This document shows, in pieces, positions 19,690-29,887 of a stretch of DNA of 64,000 nucleotides. Origin of the DNA: Streptococcus mitis SK579 (lineage in GTDB: Bacteria > Bacillota > Bacilli > Lactobacillales > Streptococcaceae). Position 1 is the first letter of the stretch, and each line of letters starts with the position of its first letter. The position numbers and the translations under genes are program-made. The stretch is taken from NCBI RefSeq assembly GCF_000257905.1, contig NZ_AJJL01000082.1, positions 1 through 64,000 on the forward strand. Direction: 5' to 3'. The notes under the pieces were generated by a model. It saw only the letters and a list, made by a program, of their open reading frames with translations, made no database searches and was not told the DNA's origin.

Positions 19690-19726
19690 ATACTCATATA
19701 CCTTTAAAATATAAAAGGAGGTTGAC

Positions 19727-20563
19727 ATGTATCGAATTCTAAATCCAATGAATCACAATGTTTCACTTGTCAGAAATTATAAAGGAGAAGAGGTGATTGT
19801 AATTGGTAAGGGGATTGCATTCGGAAAGAAGAAGGGGGATTTGATTGCTGAACATCAGGTTGAGAAAATCTTTCGGATGAAGACCGAAGAGTCCAGAGAA
19901 AACTTTATGGCTCTCCTCAAAGATGTTCCGCTTGATTTTATCACAGTGACCTATGAGATTATTGATAAGCTTTCCAAGAAATATCACTATCCGATTCAAG
20001 AGTATCTCTATGTAACCTTGACAGATCATATTTACTGTTCTTACCAAGCTCTAACACAAGGAAGGTACAAGGATAGTAATCTGCCAGATATTTCTACCAA
20101 GTATCCTGTCGCTTTTCGAATTGCAAGTGAGGCTTTTGAAATTTATCGTCAGAAGCTAGCAGATCATTTTCCTGAGGACGAAATTATTCGGATTGCTTAT
20201 CATTTCATCAATGCTGAGGGTGAGAATGAAGTCCAAATGGTTGAATCGATTGATAAAAGGAAAGAAATTCTCAGAAATGTTGAGGAAGTGCTAAAGGGTT
20301 ATGCAATTCAAAGAACTAAAGAGAATAACCATTTCTATGATCGCTTTATGATTCATTTGAATTATTTCTTGGATTATTTGGATAGATCCAGAGATGATAA
20401 TCAATCACTTCTAGATATGGAAGACCATATCAAACAATCTTATCCAAAAGCATTCGAAGTTGGCTCCAAGATTTACGATGTAATTACGCAACATACGGGT
20501 CTTGATTTGTATAAAAGTGAACGAGTTTATCTAGTTCTACATATCCAACGTTTATTGTCATAA
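19727..20563 (+). CDS. lacT: BglG-family transcriptional antiterminator LacT
   Basis: The 278-residue product has the N-terminal RNA-binding (CAT) domain at 1-56 (MYRILNPMNHNVSLV...GKGIAFGKKKGD). Two PRD domains follow (about 65-165 and 170-278), with PTS-phosphorylated histidines expected, for example in LTDHIYC near 106. It probably binds the RAT just upstream, controlling its own operon in response to lactose PTS flux and HPr. AAAGGAGG lies 5 nt before the ATG. Confidence 0.95.
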   Translation: MYRILNPMNHNVSLVRNYKGEEVIVIGKGIAFGKKKGDLIAEHQVEKIFRMKTEESRENFMALLKDVPLDFITVTYEIIDKLSKKYHYPIQEYLYVTLTDHIYCSYQALTQGRYKDSNLPDISTKYPVAFRIASEAFEIYRQKLADHFPEDEIIRIAYHFINAEGENEVQMVESIDKRKEILRNVEEVLKGYAIQRTKENNHFYDRFMIHLNYFLDYLDRSRDDNQSLLDMEDHIKQSYPKAFEVGSKIYDVITQHTGLDLYKSERVYLVLHIQRLLS

Positions 20564-20598
20564 AAATTTAATTAAAAATACATAAGGAGAATTCTATC

Positions 20599-20916
20599 AT
20601 GAATAGAGAAGAAGTAACATTGTTAGGTTTTGAAATCGTAGCCTATGCTGGCGATGCTCGTTCAAAACTATTGGAAGCCTTGAAGGCTGCTGAAGCTGGT
20701 GATTTTGAAAAAGCGGACGCTCTGGTAGAGGAAGCTGGTAGCTGTATTGCAGAGGCTCATCACGCTCAAACAAGTCTATTGACTAAGGAAGCTTCTGGTG
20801 AAGACTTAGCTTATAGTGTGACCATGATGCATGGCCAAGACCACTTGATGACAACCATCTTGTTAAAAGATTTGATGCACCACTTAATCGAACTCTACAA
20901 GAGAGGAGTTAAATAA
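20599..20916 (+). CDS. lacF: PTS lactose-specific EIIA
   Basis: The 105-residue all-helical EIIA of the lactose/cellobiose family. The active-site region [10 protein letters not shown] contains His78 and His82; His78 corresponds to the conserved phosphorylation site. It passes phosphate from HPr to the EIIB domain of LacE. AAGGAG precedes the ATG, and its stop overlaps the lacE start (TAATG). Confidence 0.96.
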   Translation: MNREEVTLLGFEIVAYAGDARSKLLEALKAAEAGDFEKADALVEEAGSCIAEAHHAQTSLLTKEASGEDLAYSVTMMHGQDHLMTTILLKDLMHHLIELYKRGVK

Positions 20917-22607
20917 TGAATAAACTCATTGCATTTATTGAGAAAGGAAAGCCTTTCTTTGAGAAACTATCTCGTAATATCTATCTTCGTGCTATTCGTG
21001 ATGGTTTTATTGCAGGTATGCCTGTTATTCTCTTCTCAAGTATCTTTATCTTGATTGCTTTTGTACCAAACTCATGGGGCTTTAAATGGTCTGATGAAGT
21101 TGTAGCTTTTCTGATGAAACCTTACAGCTATTCAATGGGAATTCTGGCTCTCTTAGTAGCTGGTACAACTGCCAAGTCATTGACGGACTCAGTTAACCGT
21201 AGCATGGAGAAAACAAATCAAATCAACTATATGTCAACATTGTTGGCAGCAATTGTTGGTTTGTTGATGTTGGCAGCTGACCCTATCGAAAATGGTCTAG
21301 CTACTGGATTCTTGGGGACAAAAGGTTTGCTTTCAGCCTTCCTTGCTGCCTTTGTTACTGTAGCCATCTATAAGGTTTGTGTTAAGAACAATGTCACTAT
21401 TCGTATGCCTGACGAAGTTCCACCAAATATCTCACAAGTCTTTAAAGATGTGATTCCATTCACTCTCTCAGTTGTTTCACTTTATGCTCTTGATTTACTA
21501 GCTCGTCATTTTGTGGGTGCAAGCGTAGCTGAATCAATCGGTAAATTCTTTGCACCGTTATTCTCTGCAGCTGATGGCTATCTTGGTATTACCATTATCT
21601 TTGGTGCTTTTGCCTTCTTCTGGTTTGTTGGGATTCATGGTCCATCTATCGTTGAACCAGCTATCGCAGCTATTACCTATGCCAATGCCGAAGTCAACTT
21701 GAACCTTCTCCAACAAGGGATGCACGCTGACAAGATTCTTACTTCTGGTACACAAATGTTTATCGTTACCATGGGTGGTACTGGTGCGACACTGGTTGTT
21801 CCATTCATGTTCATGTGGTTAACGAAATCAAAACGTAACCGTGCAATCGGACGTGCCTCAGTAGTTCCTACCTTCTTCGGTGTAAATGAACCAATCTTGT
21901 TTGGTGCACCACTTGTATTGAACCCAATCTTCTTCATTCCATTTATCTTTGCTCCAATCGTAAACGTATGGATCTTTAAATTCTTTATTGAAACACTTGA
22001 AATGAACTCATTCACTGCTAATCTACCATGGACAACTCCAGCTCCACTAGGTCTAGTTCTTGGAACTAACTTCCAAGTTCTATCATTCATTCTTGCTGCC
22101 CTTCTAATCGTGGTTGACGTAATCATTTACTATCCATTCCTTAAAGTATATGATGAACAAATTCTCGAAGAAGAGCGTTCAGGTAAGTCTAATGATGAAT
22201 TGAAAGACAAAGTTGCTGCCAACTTCAACACTGCAAAAGCAGATGCTATTCTTGAAAAAGCGGGTGTAGAAGCAACACAAAATACCATCACTGAAGAAAC
22301 AAATGTCCTCGTTCTCTGTGCAGGTGGAGGTACAAGTGGACTTCTTGCAAATGCTTTGAACAAGGCAGCTGCAGAATACAATGTCCCTGTGAAAGCAGCA
22401 GCAGGTGGCTATGGTGCTCACCGTGAAATGTTACCAGAGTTTGATCTAGTTATCCTTGCCCCTCAAGTTGCTTCAAACTTTGAAGACATGAAAGCAGAAA
22501 CAGATAAGCTCGGTATTAAACTTGCGAAAACAGAAGGCGCTCAATACATCAAATTAACTCGTGATGGAAAAGGTGCTCTAGCATTTGTACAAGCGCAATT
22601 TGATTAA
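20916..22607 (+). CDS. lacE: PTS lactose-specific EIICB
   Basis: The 563-residue fused lactose permease has a C domain of about ten hydrophobic segments (about 1-410), with the sugar-site [12 protein letters not shown] near 232. A charged linker follows (about 415-455), then an EIIB domain whose phosphorylated Cys468 is in [12 protein letters not shown]. It imports lactose as lactose-6-phosphate. The stop codon lies at the edge of a 124-nt tandem duplication. Confidence 0.97.
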   Translation: MNKLIAFIEKGKPFFEKLSRNIYLRAIRDGFIAGMPVILFSSIFILIAFVPNSWGFKWSDEVVAFLMKPYSYSMGILALLVAGTTAKSLTDSVNRSMEKTNQINYMSTLLAAIVGLLMLAADPIENGLATGFLGTKGLLSAFLAAFVTVAIYKVCVKNNVTIRMPDEVPPNISQVFKDVIPFTLSVVSLYALDLLARHFVGASVAESIGKFFAPLFSAADGYLGITIIFGAFAFFWFVGIHGPSIVEPAIAAITYANAEVNLNLLQQGMHADKILTSGTQMFIVTMGGTGATLVVPFMFMWLTKSKRNRAIGRASVVPTFFGVNEPILFGAPLVLNPIFFIPFIFAPIVNVWIFKFFIETLEMNSFTANLPWTTPAPLGLVLGTNFQVLSFILAALLIVVDVIIYYPFLKVYDEQILEEERSGKSNDELKDKVAANFNTAKADAILEKAGVEATQNTITEETNVLVLCAGGGTSGLLANALNKAAAEYNVPVKAAAGGYGAHREMLPEFDLVILAPQVASNFEDMKAETDKLGIKLAKTEGAQYIKLTRDGKGALAFVQAQFD

Positions 22608-22843
22608 CGATAGGGACTCTGAAATAGTCTCCTCTCGTTACGGAAATCGCTATGTTGAATTTCCTAATCGCCTTATTAATTCGTCGGTAAAAAGACATCG
22701 TTTTTACTTCCTCATGTCACAATTCGATTAAGGCTAGGGACTCTGAAATAGTTTCCTCTCGTTACGGAAATCGCTATGGAGAATTTCCTAATCGCCTTGT
22801 TAATTCGAAGGTAAAAAGATATCGTTTTTACCTTCTCATGTCA
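22597..22843 (+). repeat. 124-nt structured tandem duplication between lacE and lacG
   Basis: Two copies start at the lacE stop (CAATTTGATTAA) and at 22721 (CAATTCGATTAA); a third CAATTTG follows at 22845. Each copy holds three hairpins: GGGACT/AGTCTCC-type, GGAAAT/ATTTCC and a GTAAAAA/TTTTTAC stem. In copy 2 the last stem lengthens to 11 bp (22807-22835). No ORF is present. Confidence 0.85.
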
Positions 22844-22865
22844 CAATTTGGTGACTTGGTACAAG

Positions 22866-24346
<1,481 letters not shown>

Positions 24347-24388
24347 TAGAATGAGTAATTAGATATAGAATTCTAGTGAGACAAAAAG

Positions 24389-24646
24389 ATGTTCAAAGAT
24401 TTTATCCAATCTATTTATGAAAAAGTTTATATTATCAATTTTGATAAATGTTCTCAAATACCTTGTTTGACTAATGAGGAGCTGAAAAAACTTGGGAAAT
24501 GGTATGTCTCTACCGGTAAAGAATGGATTTGCCATTCAGACTATGAGCTAGAAGAATTTAAAAATATCTTTTTAAATTTTATCAGTCCTGAAGAACGGGA
24601 TAATATCTCCTTTGATTCAGATTTTATGCCGTTTCAACAATCATAA
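24389..24646 (+). CDS. Small hypothetical protein after lacG
   Basis: The 85-residue acidic, soluble product has no signal peptide or recognised motif; it is rich in Phe, Glu and Lys and contains two cysteines in the first third. The upstream GTGAG is only a weak ribosome site. It sits between lacG and the bidirectional terminator and could be the last gene of the lac transcript. No function is proposed. Confidence 0.55.
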   Translation: MFKDFIQSIYEKVYIINFDKCSQIPCLTNEELKKLGKWYVSTGKEWICHSDYELEEFKNIFLNFISPEERDNISFDSDFMPFQQS

Positions 24647-24682
24647 AGAATCTAGGAAACTCTTTGTAAAAATCTTCATCAA

Positions 24683-24730
24683 AAAATGCGTCATATCAAG
24701 ATTCTTATTTTCTTGATATGACGCATTTTA
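24683..24730. terminator. Bidirectional terminator between lacG side and lacR
   Basis: Perfect 18-bp stem: AAAATGCGTCATATCAAG (24683-24700) and CTTGATATGACGCATTTT (24712-24729). T-rich tracts on both strands serve convergent transcripts. Confidence 0.92.
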
Positions 24731-24750
24731 TTTTTTATCGATTCTCAGTT

Positions 24751-25518
24751 TTATGATTTAGAAAGAATAATTTTTGTTTGTTTTGAAAGTTGTTCGAAGG
24801 TTTCTTTGCTCAGTTTAGAATCTGAAACGATGGTATCAATATCTGAGATATTGTAGAAGGTGTAAAAATCAAACTTATTGAACTTACTATTGTCAGCTAG
24901 TAAGTATTTTTTATTGGAATTATTGAGGGCGATGCGTTGAGATTCGCCTTCCTCTTCACTAAAGGTCGCAATCGCATTGTCCTGAATACCATTGCAGCTA
25001 ACAAAAGCTTTAGAAAATTGTAAATTGGCCAAGTTTTGCAAGGTTAGTGTTCCCACAAATGCTCCGGTGATAGAGCGGTAGTTTCCACCGATTAAAATCA
25101 AATCTGTTAGTTTTCGTTCGTTTAAGATGAGAAAGACTGGTAAACTGTTTGTTACAACACGAATATTATCGATTGGAAGTTCACGGGCAAAAGATTCCAA
25201 GGTTGTACCTGGACCTATAAAAATGGTTTCTCCTTCATCAATTAAATGGCCTGCAAAACGGCTGATTTCTTGTTTTTCTGCAATCTGTAAGCTTTGTTTT
25301 TCAGTATTGGAACGTTCATTATTTAAAATGGAACCTGTGCGAATTTTTTCAGCTCCACCGTGAACCCGAACAAGTAAATCTTTATCAGCTAACTCTTGCA
25401 AGTAGCGTCTAGCAGTCATATCTGATACATCCAAGCGAGTCATGATTTCTTTTACAGTAATAGTTCCCTTTGTATTTACCGTTTCTAGAATATTATCTAG
25501 TTTTTCCTGCTTTAGCAT
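24751..25518 (-). CDS. lacR: DeoR-family lactose repressor LacR
   Basis: The 255-residue product has an N-terminal DeoR helix-turn-helix (about 15-55, VKEIMTRLDVSDMTARRYL). The sugar-phosphate sensor domain includes GETIFIGPGTTLE and VVTNSLPV. LacR normally represses the tagatose-pathway genes and is released by tagatose-6-phosphate. The ATG at 25518 is preferred over the in-frame GTG at 25527 because the GTG overlaps the ribosome site AGAGGTG. It faces the lac operon tail to tail. Confidence 0.93.
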   Translation of the reverse strand: MLKQEKLDNILETVNTKGTITVKEIMTRLDVSDMTARRYLQELADKDLLVRVHGGAEKIRTGSILNNERSNTEKQSLQIAEKQEISRFAGHLIDEGETIFIGPGTTLESFARELPIDNIRVVTNSLPVFLILNERKLTDLILIGGNYRSITGAFVGTLTLQNLANLQFSKAFVSCNGIQDNAIATFSEEEGESQRIALNNSNKKYLLADNSKFNKFDFYTFYNISDIDTIVSDSKLSKETFEQLSKQTKIILSKS

Positions 25519-25660
25519 CGTTATCACCTCTATTTCTATTACTATTTTATCATAAAGTGTTCAATCAATCAATTTAAAAAACAAAAGAAAACAAAAACAA
25601 AAATACCATGGTTGTTTTAAACAAACCATGATATTCGTTATCAGTTCGGGAATAATTGAG

Positions 25661-26623
25661 TTAGTCCAAACCGTAGTTGTAGTCATCGTCTTGCATGGCT
25701 TCAACTTCACCAAGGAGGTAACCATTTCCGACTTGAGAGAAGAAGTCGTGGTTGGAAGTTCCTGTTGAAATACCGTTCATAACGATTGGGTTGACATCAT
25801 CAGCTGAGTCTGGGAAGAGTGGATCTTGTCCCAGGTTCATGAGCGCCTTGTTAGCATTGTAGCGAAGGAAGGTTTTGACTTCTTCCGTCCAACCAACACC
25901 GTCATAGAGGCTTTCTGTATAGCCTTCTTCATTCTCGTAAAGAGTATAGAGCAGATCGTACATCCATTCTTTGAGTTTTTCTTGCTCTTCTTCAGGCAAT
26001 TCATTGAAACCAAGTTGGAATTTGTAACCAATGTAGGTTCCGTGAACAGATTCATCACGAATAATCAGTTTGATGATTTCCGCAACGTTGGCTAGTTTGT
26101 TATTACCAAGGTAGTAGAGGGGAGTGAAGAAACCAGAGTAGAAGAGGAAGGTTTCAAGGAAAACGCTGGCTACTTTCTTTTCAAGTGGGTTACCGTTTAG
26201 GTAGATTTCGTTGACAATCTCAGCCTTTTTTTGTAGGTAAGGATTGGTATTGGTCCATTCGAAAATTTCTTCAATCTCAGCCTTGGTATTTAAGGTAGAA
26301 AAGATTGATGAGTAAGATTTTGCGTGGACAGATTCCATAAATTGGATGTTGTTAAAAACAGCTTCCTCATGTGGTGTACGGATGTCTGCGCGAAGGGCTT
26401 GAACCCCTGTTTCAGATTGCATAGTGTCGAGAAGGGTTAAACCACCAAAGACTTTTCCAACTAAGTCTTTTTCTACACTTGATAGCTTTCTCCAGTCATC
26501 CAAGTCATTTGACAAGGGAATACGTGTATCAAGCCAGAATTGCTCCGTCAGTTTCTCCCAAGTTGATTTGTCGATGACATCTTCGATGGCATTCCAGTTA
26601 ATGGCTTTGTAGTAAGTTTCCAT
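25661..26623 (-). CDS. nrdF: Class Ib ribonucleotide reductase small subunit
   Basis: The 320-residue small subunit holds the dimetal-tyrosyl radical cofactor for aerobic dNTP synthesis. Metal ligands lie in the conserved helices, such as MQSETGVQA, the ESVHAKSYS segment near 100 and RDESVHGTYIG near 190. The ATG at 26623 after AAAGAGA gives the family start METYYKAINWN; 13 more codons upstream are not conserved. The N-terminal segment fits NrdF rather than NrdB. It lies 198 nt downstream of nrdE, behind a hairpin. Confidence 0.95.
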   Translation of the reverse strand: METYYKAINWNAIEDVIDKSTWEKLTEQFWLDTRIPLSNDLDDWRKLSSVEKDLVGKVFGGLTLLDTMQSETGVQALRADIRTPHEEAVFNNIQFMESVHAKSYSSIFSTLNTKAEIEEIFEWTNTNPYLQKKAEIVNEIYLNGNPLEKKVASVFLETFLFYSGFFTPLYYLGNNKLANVAEIIKLIIRDESVHGTYIGYKFQLGFNELPEEEQEKLKEWMYDLLYTLYENEEGYTESLYDGVGWTEEVKTFLRYNANKALMNLGQDPLFPDSADDVNPIVMNGISTGTSNHDFFSQVGNGYLLGEVEAMQDDDYNYGLD

Positions 26624-26702
26624 TTGAAATCTCTTTCTGTATATAATAATGCTGTTGTACAATCGTTTTTACTTTATGATAATTCTTTTAGTGTATCGCA
26701 CA

Positions 26703-26724
26703 AAAAGTCGGAGAACCGACTTTT
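26703..26724 (-). terminator. Hairpin between nrdE and nrdF
   Basis: AAAAGTCGG and CCGACTTTT form a perfect 9-bp stem with a 4-nt loop; on the minus strand Ts follow. It may act as partial terminator, setting less nrdF than nrdE, or protect the processed nrdHE mRNA. Confidence 0.65.
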
Positions 26725-26821
26725 ACATGTGCTTAGCTAGTTTATAAAATGTTTGATTAAGTTCTCTTTTGATGCTAGCTTACTAAACTTACAGAGAAAT
26801 AGTAATTCCTTTGATTAAAAA

Positions 26822-28981
26822 CTAAATCACACAGCTTTCACATTGGTTAGCACCGACTTCTCCACCGTCATCTGTAAAGGTACGGACGTAGTAGATAGAC
26901 TTGATACCCTTGTTAAAGGCATAGTTACGAAGGATAGACAAGTCACGTGTTGTTTGTTTGTTTTCTTTCTTCCATTCGTAAAGACCTTTTGGAATGTCAC
27001 TACGCATGAAGAGAGTGAGTGAAAGTCCTTGGTCTACGTGTTCAGTTGCAGCGGCGTAAACATCGATGACTTTACGCATATCCATGTCGTAGGCAGAAGT
27101 GTAGTAAGGAATGGTTTCTGTTGACAAACCTGCAGCTGGATAATAGATTTTACCGATTTTCTTTTCTTGACGTTCTTCGATACGTTGCGTAATCGGGTGG
27201 ATAGAAGCAGAAACATCATTGATGTAGCTGATAGAACCATTCGGTGCTACCGCAAGGCGGTTTTGGTGGTAAAGACCATCTGCTTGAACCTTGTCGCGAA
27301 GTTCAGCCCAGTCAGCAGCACTCGGAATAAAGACATCTTTGAAGAGTTCTTTAACACGGTCTGATTTTGGAACAAACTTGCCAGTTATATACTTGTCGAA
27401 GTAGCTTCCGTTAGCATAGTCTGATTTTTCAAAGTTATGGAAGGTAATACCACGTTCACGCGCAATATTGTTTGACTCAACCAAAGTCCAGTAGTTCATA
27501 AGCATAAAGTAGATACTTGTAAACTCAACAGACTCAGGTGATCCATATTCAATTAGTTGTTGTGCAAGGTAGCTGTGCAGTCCCATGGCACCAAGACCAA
27601 AGGTGTGAGCTTGGCTATTTCCATGATCAATCGTAGGTACAGCTACGATATGTGAACTATCTGTAACAAAAGTAAGGGCACGAACCATAGCACGGATAGA
27701 ACGACCAAAGTCTGGTGAAGTCATCATGTTTACCACGTTTGTTGAACCGAGGTTACATGAAACATCAGTACCCATTTGAAGGAATTCTTGCGCATCGTTG
27801 ATCAAGCTTGGTTCTTGGACTTGAAGAATCTCAGAACACAAGTTACTCATGATAATCTTTCCATCAACAGGATTTGCACGGTTAGCCGTATCAATGTTGA
27901 CTACATAAGGATAACCAGATTCTTGTTGCAATTTAGAAATTTCAGTTTCCAAATCACGCGCCTTGATTTTTGTCTTACGGATGTTTGGATTTGCGACCAA
28001 TTCATCGTATTTTTCAGTGATGTCAATGTAGTTGAATGGCACACCGTATTCTTTTTCTACAGAGTAAGGGCTGAAGAGATACATTTCTTCATTTTTACGC
28101 GCCAATTCGTAAAATTTATCCGGAACCACAACACCAAGTGATAAAGTCTTTACACGAACTTTTTCATCGGCGTTTTCTTTCTTAGTTGAAAGGAAGGCGA
28201 TGATATCTGGGTGGAAGACGTTGAGGTAGACAACACCAGCACCTTGACGTTGACCTAATTGGTTGGAGTAAGAGAAACTGTCTTCGAAGAGTTTCATGAC
28301 TGGTACGACACCAGAAGCTGCTCCTTCATAACCTTTGATAGGTGCACCAGCTTCACGAAGATTGCTGAGGGTAATTCCCACACCACCACCGATACGTGAA
28401 AGTTGAAGAGCCGAGTTGATAGAACGTCCGATAGAGTTCATATCATCCGTTACTTGGATCAGGAAGCAAGATACCAACTCCCCACGACGAGCACGTCCAG
28501 CATTCAAGAAGGAAGGAGTAGCTGGTTGGTAGCGTTGGTGGATGATTTCATTGGCAATATCGATTGCAACCGCTTCATTCCCATCAGCGAAATAAAGGGC
28601 GTTAAAGAAGACACGGTCTTCCATGCTTTCAAGATAATATTCACCGTCGTTTGTCTTTAAGGCATATTGATTGTAGAATTTATAGGCAGCCATGAAAGAC
28701 TTGAATTGGAAGTTTTGCTCTTTGATAAATTGCGACAATTCTTCTAAGAACTCTGGACGGTATTTCTTGATAAAGGCTGTTTCGATGTAGTTGTGTTCAA
28801 TGAGGTAGTTGATTTTATCTTTGATTGAATCAAAAATCATAGTATTTGGAACTACATTCTCTTTAAAGAAAGCATCCAAGGCTTCCTTATCTTTATGAAG
28901 CATGATTTGTCCATTAACAGGACGGTTGATTTCGTTATTGAGACGGAAGTAAGTCACGTCTTCAAGATGTTTTAATCCCAT
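26822..28981 (-). CDS. nrdE: Class Ib ribonucleotide reductase large subunit
   Basis: The 719-residue catalytic subunit reduces ribonucleoside diphosphates. Active-site cysteines include those in ELVSCFLIQV near 165 and SNLCSEI near 385, with a radical-transfer tyrosine pair late in the protein. The C-terminal CESC (before VI) is the redox pair re-reduced by NrdH. It lacks an N-terminal ATP-cone, as NrdE does. The nrdH gene lies 68 nt upstream in the same transcript. Confidence 0.96.
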   Translation of the reverse strand: MGLKHLEDVTYFRLNNEINRPVNGQIMLHKDKEALDAFFKENVVPNTMIFDSIKDKINYLIEHNYIETAFIKKYRPEFLEELSQFIKEQNFQFKSFMAAYKFYNQYALKTNDGEYYLESMEDRVFFNALYFADGNEAVAIDIANEIIHQRYQPATPSFLNAGRARRGELVSCFLIQVTDDMNSIGRSINSALQLSRIGGGVGITLSNLREAGAPIKGYEGAASGVVPVMKLFEDSFSYSNQLGQRQGAGVVYLNVFHPDIIAFLSTKKENADEKVRVKTLSLGVVVPDKFYELARKNEEMYLFSPYSVEKEYGVPFNYIDITEKYDELVANPNIRKTKIKARDLETEISKLQQESGYPYVVNIDTANRANPVDGKIIMSNLCSEILQVQEPSLINDAQEFLQMGTDVSCNLGSTNVVNMMTSPDFGRSIRAMVRALTFVTDSSHIVAVPTIDHGNSQAHTFGLGAMGLHSYLAQQLIEYGSPESVEFTSIYFMLMNYWTLVESNNIARERGITFHNFEKSDYANGSYFDKYITGKFVPKSDRVKELFKDVFIPSAADWAELRDKVQADGLYHQNRLAVAPNGSISYINDVSASIHPITQRIEERQEKKIGKIYYPAAGLSTETIPYYTSAYDMDMRKVIDVYAAATEHVDQGLSLTLFMRSDIPKGLYEWKKENKQTTRDLSILRNYAFNKGIKSIYYVRTFTDDGGEVGANQCESCVI

Positions 28982-29049
28982 AAAATTTCCCTTATCTAAT
29001 TACAAAAGAAAGGCCTCTAAGATAGACATAGAAGCTTTTGTCTTGATTC

Positions 29050-29268
29050 TTAAGCAAGTTGTTTGAGTTTACTTGGTTGAAAACCAGAGAAAACTTCTGT
29101 TGGTGTTTGAATAATCGGAGCAGCACTAAAGCCAAGCTCTTTAACCTGATCAATATATTCAGGTTGCTCATCAAGATTGATTTCTCTATACTTAACATTA
29201 TTACTGTCTAAGAAACGCTTGGTCATCTTACATTGGACACAGTTGTTTTTAGAATAAACGGTTACCAT
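29050..29268 (-). CDS. nrdH: Glutaredoxin-like protein NrdH
   Basis: The 72-residue thiol carrier reduces NrdE. Its CVQC redox motif is at residues 10-13 (NNCVQCKMTKRFL), and SAAPIIQT contains the cis-proline segment usual in glutaredoxin folds. It is first in the nrdHEF order. No NrdI gene is present in this cluster, so flavodoxin-type activation of NrdF must be encoded elsewhere. Confidence 0.95.
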   Translation of the reverse strand: MVTVYSKNNCVQCKMTKRFLDSNNVKYREINLDEQPEYIDQVKELGFSAAPIIQTPTEVFSGFQPSKLKQLA

Positions 29269-29302
29269 TGTGTAACTCCTCTTTAAAATTTAGTTCTATC
29301 CT

Positions 29303-29330
29303 AGTATATCAGAAAATAAATTTTTGTCAA
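29303..29330 (-). promoter_or_regulatory. nrdHEF promoter
   Basis: On the minus strand TTGACA (29330-29325) and an extended TGATATACT (-10 at 29308-29303) are spaced by 16 nt, 35 nt ahead of nrdH. Confidence 0.75.
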
Positions 29331-29379
29331 TGATTTAAAACTAAATATAGTGGTCTATTTTTCTAGTCAAGCTCACAAA

Positions 29380-29457
29380 ACACAATATGTAGTGTTTGTT
29401 TTATAAAACAGCAATGATTATCCTATAAATCGTTTTTAAAGAAACTATATACTGTGT
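29380..29457. promoter_or_regulatory. Pair of NrdR boxes
   Basis: ACACAATATGTAGTGT (29380-29395) is a full match to the NrdR box. AAACTATATACTGTGT (29442-29457) matches with two differences. The start-to-start distance of 62 nt is close to six helical turns, as expected for paired NrdR sites. They lie just upstream of the nrd promoter. Confidence 0.8.
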
Positions 29458-29527
29458 TTTCACAAGTTTACTAGAAGATTTTCTGCAAGTTATCTGAAAA
29501 GGAAATCGAATAAATCCCATAAAATAC

Positions 29528-29556
29528 TTGAAAAAAATCCTAGAAGATGATATAAT
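29528..29556 (+). promoter_or_regulatory. ptsHI promoter
   Basis: TTGAAA (29528-29533) and TATAAT (29551-29556) are separated by 17 nt, 62 nt ahead of ptsH. Confidence 0.8.
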
Positions 29557-29618
29557 ACCAAATTGTAAGGGTTATCAAATATAACTCAAAAAAGAAAGAA
29601 CAAAAGGAGAGTCAAACT

Positions 29619-29882
29619 ATGGCTTCTAAAGATTTCCACGTAGTGGCAGAAACAGGTATTCACGCACGTCCAGCAACATTGTTGGTACAAACTGCTAGCA
29701 AATTTGCTTCAGATATCACTCTTGAGTACAAAGGTAAATCAGTTAACCTTAAATCAATCATGGGTGTTATGAGTCTTGGTGTTGGCCAAGGTGCTGACGT
29801 AACGATCTCAGCTGAAGGTGCAGATGCAGATGATGCTATCGCTGCAATCTCAGAAACAATGGAAAAAGAAGGATTGGCATAA
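29619..29882 (+). CDS. ptsH: PTS phosphocarrier HPr
   Basis: The 87-residue central phosphocarrier has His15, phosphorylated by enzyme I, in ETGIHARPA, and regulatory Ser46 in [12 protein letters not shown], the target of HPr kinase. P-Ser-HPr is the CcpA corepressor, linking this gene to the cre sites in the galactose region. AAAGGAG precedes the ATG. ptsI follows after 5 nt. Confidence 0.98.
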   Translation: MASKDFHVVAETGIHARPATLLVQTASKFASDITLEYKGKSVNLKSIMGVMSLGVGQGADVTISAEGADADDAIAAISETMEKEGLA

Positions 29883-29887
29883 GGAAA

